From NCBI RefSeq assembly GCF_016909015.1, contig NZ_JAFBFA010000027.1, positions 1-64,000 on the forward strand: DNA of 64,000 nt, given 5' to 3'. This DNA is from Gracilibacillus alcaliphilus. GTDB lineage: Bacteria; Bacillota; Bacilli; Bacillales; Amphibacillaceae. The notes under the pieces were generated by a model. That model searched no databases. It saw only the letters and a program-made list of their open reading frames with translations, and was not told the origin of the DNA. A program made the translations under genes and the position numbers. Shown here piece after piece: positions 60,870 through 64,000 of the stretch; position 1 is the stretch's first letter; each line of letters opens with the position of its first letter.

Positions 60870-61871
60870 ATGATAGACATATATTTTGAACATAATTATG
60901 GCAAACTTTATGAGGAAATTGAACACGGTGAAAGCAGTGTGTTCAAATTAGACAATGAATTTGGGAGTATTGAATATATTTTTTTGAAAAGAAAGATACC
61001 AGGTGACACAAAAGAAGAATATTTTGATATTGTTTCTCCATATGGTTACGGTGGGCCTGTCATAGTTGACTATGTACCAGGAAAGAAGCGAGAGCTGGTT
61101 TTAGAGTTTAAAAACAAATTTCATGAATTTTGTGTAGATAATAATATAATATCTGAGTTTGTACGCTTTCATCCTTTAGTGAATAATGCTAAAGATTTTG
61201 AAGATGTTTACAAAGTTGAATATAGTAGAAAAACAGTTGGAACTAATTTAAAAGAATTTGATGACCCTTTTCAATCAGAGTTTTCTAAATCTTGTCGAAA
61301 AAATATAAGAAAATCTCTAAAGGAGGGTGTGAGTTATAGAGTAACAGAACAACCTGAAGATATTAGTGCATTTAAACAAATCTATTATTCTACAATGGAT
61401 AGAAACCAGGCAAAAGATTATTACTATTTTGATGATGCTTATTTTGAAAAGTGCCTTAACTATTTCAAAAAAAACCTTTTGCTAGTTGAAGCAATTTATG
61501 AAGACAAAATTATTGCAATGGGATTTTATTTTATATATAACAAAACAATACATATTCACCTTTCAGGTACTTTAAGCGAGTTTTTATACCTTTCTCCGGC
61601 ATACATACTTCGATACGCTGTAACTTTATGGGGAAAAGAAAACGAATATGAAGTTATTCACCATGGTGGTGGCAGAACAAGTGATGAAGAGGATAACCTA
61701 TTTAAGTTTAAGAAACAATTTGGTAAAAATACAGAATATTTATTTTATATTGGCAAGAACATAATCAATGAGGAGATTTATTATAAGCTCTGTAAACAAA
61801 AAGAAATTGATGTGAACATTGATTTTTTTCCGGCTTACAGATGTGAGTGGAAAGGGAAGAAGCTACCATAA
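60870..61871 (+). CDS. FemAB/GNAT-like aminoacyl- or acyltransferase
   Basis: This 333-residue protein resembles the GNAT/FemAB group. There is a SPYGYGGPVI block early, then EFVRFHPLV, the acceptor helix FSKSCRKNIRKSLKEGV, and a second GNAT half with LLVEAIYEDKIIAMGFYF and HHGGGRTSDEEDNLFKFKKQFG. FemAB proteins add amino acids from tRNA to peptidoglycan, while relatives in sugar clusters acylate amino sugars. It sits between the PLP-fold protein and an ATP-grasp ligase. The group it transfers is not predictable. Confidence 0.75.
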   Translation: MIDIYFEHNYGKLYEEIEHGESSVFKLDNEFGSIEYIFLKRKIPGDTKEEYFDIVSPYGYGGPVIVDYVPGKKRELVLEFKNKFHEFCVDNNIISEFVRFHPLVNNAKDFEDVYKVEYSRKTVGTNLKEFDDPFQSEFSKSCRKNIRKSLKEGVSYRVTEQPEDISAFKQIYYSTMDRNQAKDYYYFDDAYFEKCLNYFKKNLLLVEAIYEDKIIAMGFYFIYNKTIHIHLSGTLSEFLYLSPAYILRYAVTLWGKENEYEVIHHGGGRTSDEEDNLFKFKKQFGKNTEYLFYIGKNIINEEIYYKLCKQKEIDVNIDFFPAYRCEWKGKKLP

Positions 61872-61894
61872 ATAACGATTTTTGGAGGGTAATA

Positions 61895-63190
61895 ATGTCT
61901 AGTTTTGCAGGAAAGAGACTTTTAATTCTAGGTGGTTCACAAATTTCGTGTGAAATAGTAAATAAAGCAAAGGAGATGGGGATTTATACTTTTGTCACGG
62001 ACTGGTATCCAATTGAAAAATCTCCAGCAAAACAAATTGCTGATAAAGCTTTAATGATAAGTACGACAGATATCGAGGCTATTGTTGAATTAATACAACG
62101 TGAACAAATAGATGGAGTGATAACAGGATTCACTGACTCGGTGTTACCTTATTATGCTTTAATATGTGAAAGAGCGGGACTTCCCTGTTATGGTACATAT
62201 GAACAATTTAATGTATTAATAGATAAAAGCAGCTATAAGCCTATGTGTAGGAAATATGGGGTTCCAATAGTTGAAGATTATGACATAAATGAAGTCATAA
62301 ACAGTTCAAATGATTTGAACATAAAATACCCTGTTTTAGTAAAGCCGTCTGATGCCAGTGGCGGCAAAGGTATTTCAGTGTGCTATAATCAATCAGAATT
62401 GTTAGAAGGCTATAAAAAGGCGTTACAATTCTCTGAAAGAAAACAAGTATTAGTTGAGCGTTATATTAGAGGTGAGGAAGTTACTGTATTTTACATTTTA
62501 CAAGATGGCGAAATTTATCTTGCCACAATTGCAAATAGACATATCAAACAAAATCAACCTGATACAATTCCTTTGCCAGTAGCTTATACATTTCCATCAG
62601 TGCACATACAGAAATATAAAGCGAACATTGAGCCAAATGTAAAGAAAATGTTCCAATCATTGAAAATGAAAAATGGAATGGTGTTTATGCAGTGTTTAGT
62701 AGAAGATGGAGAATGTTTGGTATATGATATTGGTTATCGCCTAACTGGTACACTTGAGTATAAATTATTTGACCAAATGGCAGAATATAATACATTAGAA
62801 ATGTTAATACATTTTGCAATAACCGGAAAAATGTCTGATTATTCAATCAAAGAAAAAATTGAATCACAATGGAAAGAATATGCATGTAACGTTTCTTTTT
62901 TGGTAAAACCTGGGAAAATTAGAACGATAAAGGGTGTTGATAAAATTTTAAGTATACCGGGAGTGTTGGATGCAGTTTTTGCACATAAAGAGGGCAGTGA
63001 AATTCCTCTAAATGCTAAAGGTACTTTGAAGCAAATTTTATTAAGAGTTTTTGCTACATCACCTAGTCAAGAGAAATTAGAGGAGATTTTAAACAATATA
63101 TATGAACAACTAGAAGTTGTATCAACAGATGATGAACAAATGCTATTAGCGGGTTTTGATACTACTGAGTTAAGGGGGAAATTAACTTGA
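61895..63190 (+). CDS. ATP-grasp ligase
   Basis: This 431-residue ATP-grasp enzyme has an N-terminal Rossmann-like domain (RLLILGGSQISCEIVNKAKE), the ATP-binding core (YPVLVKPSDASGGKGISVCY near residue 150 and VLVERYIRGEEVTVFYI) and a metal-binding end (MVFMQCLVEDGECLVYDIGYRLTG). It forms an amide or similar bond using ATP. The start is the ATG at 61895 behind TTGGAGG; upstream residues in frame overlap the previous gene. In this operon it may couple an amino acid or other acid to an amino sugar, which is inference. Confidence 0.82.
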   Translation: MSSFAGKRLLILGGSQISCEIVNKAKEMGIYTFVTDWYPIEKSPAKQIADKALMISTTDIEAIVELIQREQIDGVITGFTDSVLPYYALICERAGLPCYGTYEQFNVLIDKSSYKPMCRKYGVPIVEDYDINEVINSSNDLNIKYPVLVKPSDASGGKGISVCYNQSELLEGYKKALQFSERKQVLVERYIRGEEVTVFYILQDGEIYLATIANRHIKQNQPDTIPLPVAYTFPSVHIQKYKANIEPNVKKMFQSLKMKNGMVFMQCLVEDGECLVYDIGYRLTGTLEYKLFDQMAEYNTLEMLIHFAITGKMSDYSIKEKIESQWKEYACNVSFLVKPGKIRTIKGVDKILSIPGVLDAVFAHKEGSEIPLNAKGTLKQILLRVFATSPSQEKLEEILNNIYEQLEVVSTDDEQMLLAGFDTTELRGKLT

Positions 63191-64000
63191 ATTCACCAAA
63201 AACAGTAATTGTAAGTGGTGCTAGTGGCTTTTTAGGAAAACAATTAGTTAAACAGATGGTTCGGAAAAATGAATATAACGTAGTAGCTCTTACGTCCAAT
63301 GCTAATAAGTTGAAATCTGAAATTGGTACCGAAGAAAATCTAAATATTTATATTATTAATGAATTTTTGAAAACGATAGACGGTTTGAGCGAAAACGATG
63401 TGTTCATTAATTGTGCATTTCCAAGAAGTTCTGACCCATCAAAATTAGCTAAAGGGATAGAATTTACAGAAGAAATAATTCAAAAAATGATTAAAAAAGG
63501 TATAAGAAATATAATTAATATATCTTCACAGAGTGTATACAGCCAAAAAACAAAAACCAATACTGATGAAACAACACAAGTAGTACCTGAATCTTTTTAT
63601 GGTATGACGAAATATGCTACTGAAAGAATCGTGGCAGCAACTTGTGAGTTGATTGATTTTAAAATCAACTATTCTAATATTAGATTAGCAAGTTTAACTG
63701 GTAATGAATTAGAAGCGAGAATGACAAATAGATTTGTGAAAAATGCTTTAAGTAATAAATCTATTATTATTAATGGTGGAAACCAAAAAATTTCCTATTT
63801 GGATGTTAGGGATGCTGCTGAAGCATTGATTCAAATGCTTAACGTTGATCCAAACCAATGGAATAACGTTTATAATCTAGGAAATCATTATTATTTTACG
63901 GTATTAGAATTGGCGGAGACTGTGAAACAACAGGCTGCTGATTTATTAGGCAGAGAAGTAAAATTAGAAATTACTGAAGGCAACGATGACTTTAATAATT
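63187..64000 (+). CDS. NAD-dependent epimerase/dehydratase, cut by the window end
   Basis: The first 271 codons of an extended SDR protein are present. It starts at a TTG overlapping the stop of the ATP-grasp gene, behind GGGGGAAA. It has the nucleotide-binding loop VIVSGASGFLGKQLV, then INISSQSVYS and the YGMTKYATE catalytic Tyr-Lys pair. It is probably an epimerase, reductase or dehydratase of a nucleotide sugar. The C-terminus and the rest of the operon lie beyond 64000. Confidence 0.85.
   Translation, partial: MNSPKTVIVSGASGFLGKQLVKQMVRKNEYNVVALTSNANKLKSEIGTEENLNIYIINEFLKTIDGLSENDVFINCAFPRSSDPSKLAKGIEFTEEIIQKMIKKGIRNIINISSQSVYSQKTKTNTDETTQVVPESFYGMTKYATERIVAATCELIDFKINYSNIRLASLTGNELEARMTNRFVKNALSNKSIIINGGNQKISYLDVRDAAEALIQMLNVDPNQWNNVYNLGNHYYFTVLELAETVKQQAADLLGREVKLEITEGNDDFNN

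Overview
The window is AT-rich low-GC Gram-positive DNA. Strong GGAGG-type ribosome binding sites, occasional GTG/TTG starts, a YerO/SwrC-type efflux operon, a LiaI/LiaH pair, wall teichoic acid genes (tagD, tagO, tagA, tagG, tagH, mnaA, CDP-glycerol transferases), a DUF1659/DUF2922/YvrJ trio and an IS66 element point to the family Bacillaceae, probably an Oceanobacillus/Gracilibacillus/Virgibacillus-like genus. The genus is an inference.

Layout. 1-7.2 kb: a tandem hairpin array, a small acidic lipoprotein, a LiaI/PspA(LiaH) envelope-stress pair, and a TetR regulator with an RND efflux pump. 7.2-7.55 kb: a second tandem hairpin array with the same 51-bp period but different stems. 7.8-15.2 kb: a polysaccharide locus (MurJ-like flippase, polymerase/ligase-like membrane protein, GT4, PssD/PssE pair, GNAT, TagO-like initiator), punctuated by copies of a small structured repeat. 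15.2-24.9 kb: tagB-like gene and tagD (minus strand), divergent from two long TagF-like transferases and a TagE-like glucosyltransferase. 25-28 kb: a LytD-like autolysin with an acidic minisatellite linker. 28.2-30.7 kb: a complete IS66-family element with a perfect 8-bp target duplication. 31-46 kb: an OatA-like O-acetyltransferase, a tandem-domain CDP-glycerol transferase, a CDP-glycerol transferase-tagG-tagH-gtaB-tagA operon, mnaA, and a frameshifted GT2/CDP-glycerol transferase fusion. 46-52.5 kb: an LCP-family ligase, a second tagO, small Bacillaceae proteins, an HTH/TPR regulator and a nitroreductase. 52.7-64 kb: an exopolysaccharide operon that starts with the Wzz/BY-kinase/PHP-phosphatase triad, continues with gtaB, a CapD-like enzyme, an aminotransferase and an initiating sugar transferase, and ends in an unusual module (PLP-fold protein, FemAB/GNAT-like, ATP-grasp, NAD epimerase) cut by the window edge.

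The genes form a cell-envelope island. UDP-sugar supply (GtaB, MnaA), lipid-linked initiation (two TagO, TagA, sugar transferase), poly(glycerol-phosphate) synthesis (TagD and six CDP-glycerol transferase genes), export (TagGH, MurJ-like, Wzz), wall attachment (LCP), decoration (TagE-like, OatA-like) and turnover (autolysin) are all present. The most unusual material is non-coding: two 51-bp tandem arrays that share architecture but have compensated stem sequences, and a dispersed family of about 105-145-bp structured elements with conserved ends. No rRNA, tRNA or CRISPR array was seen.
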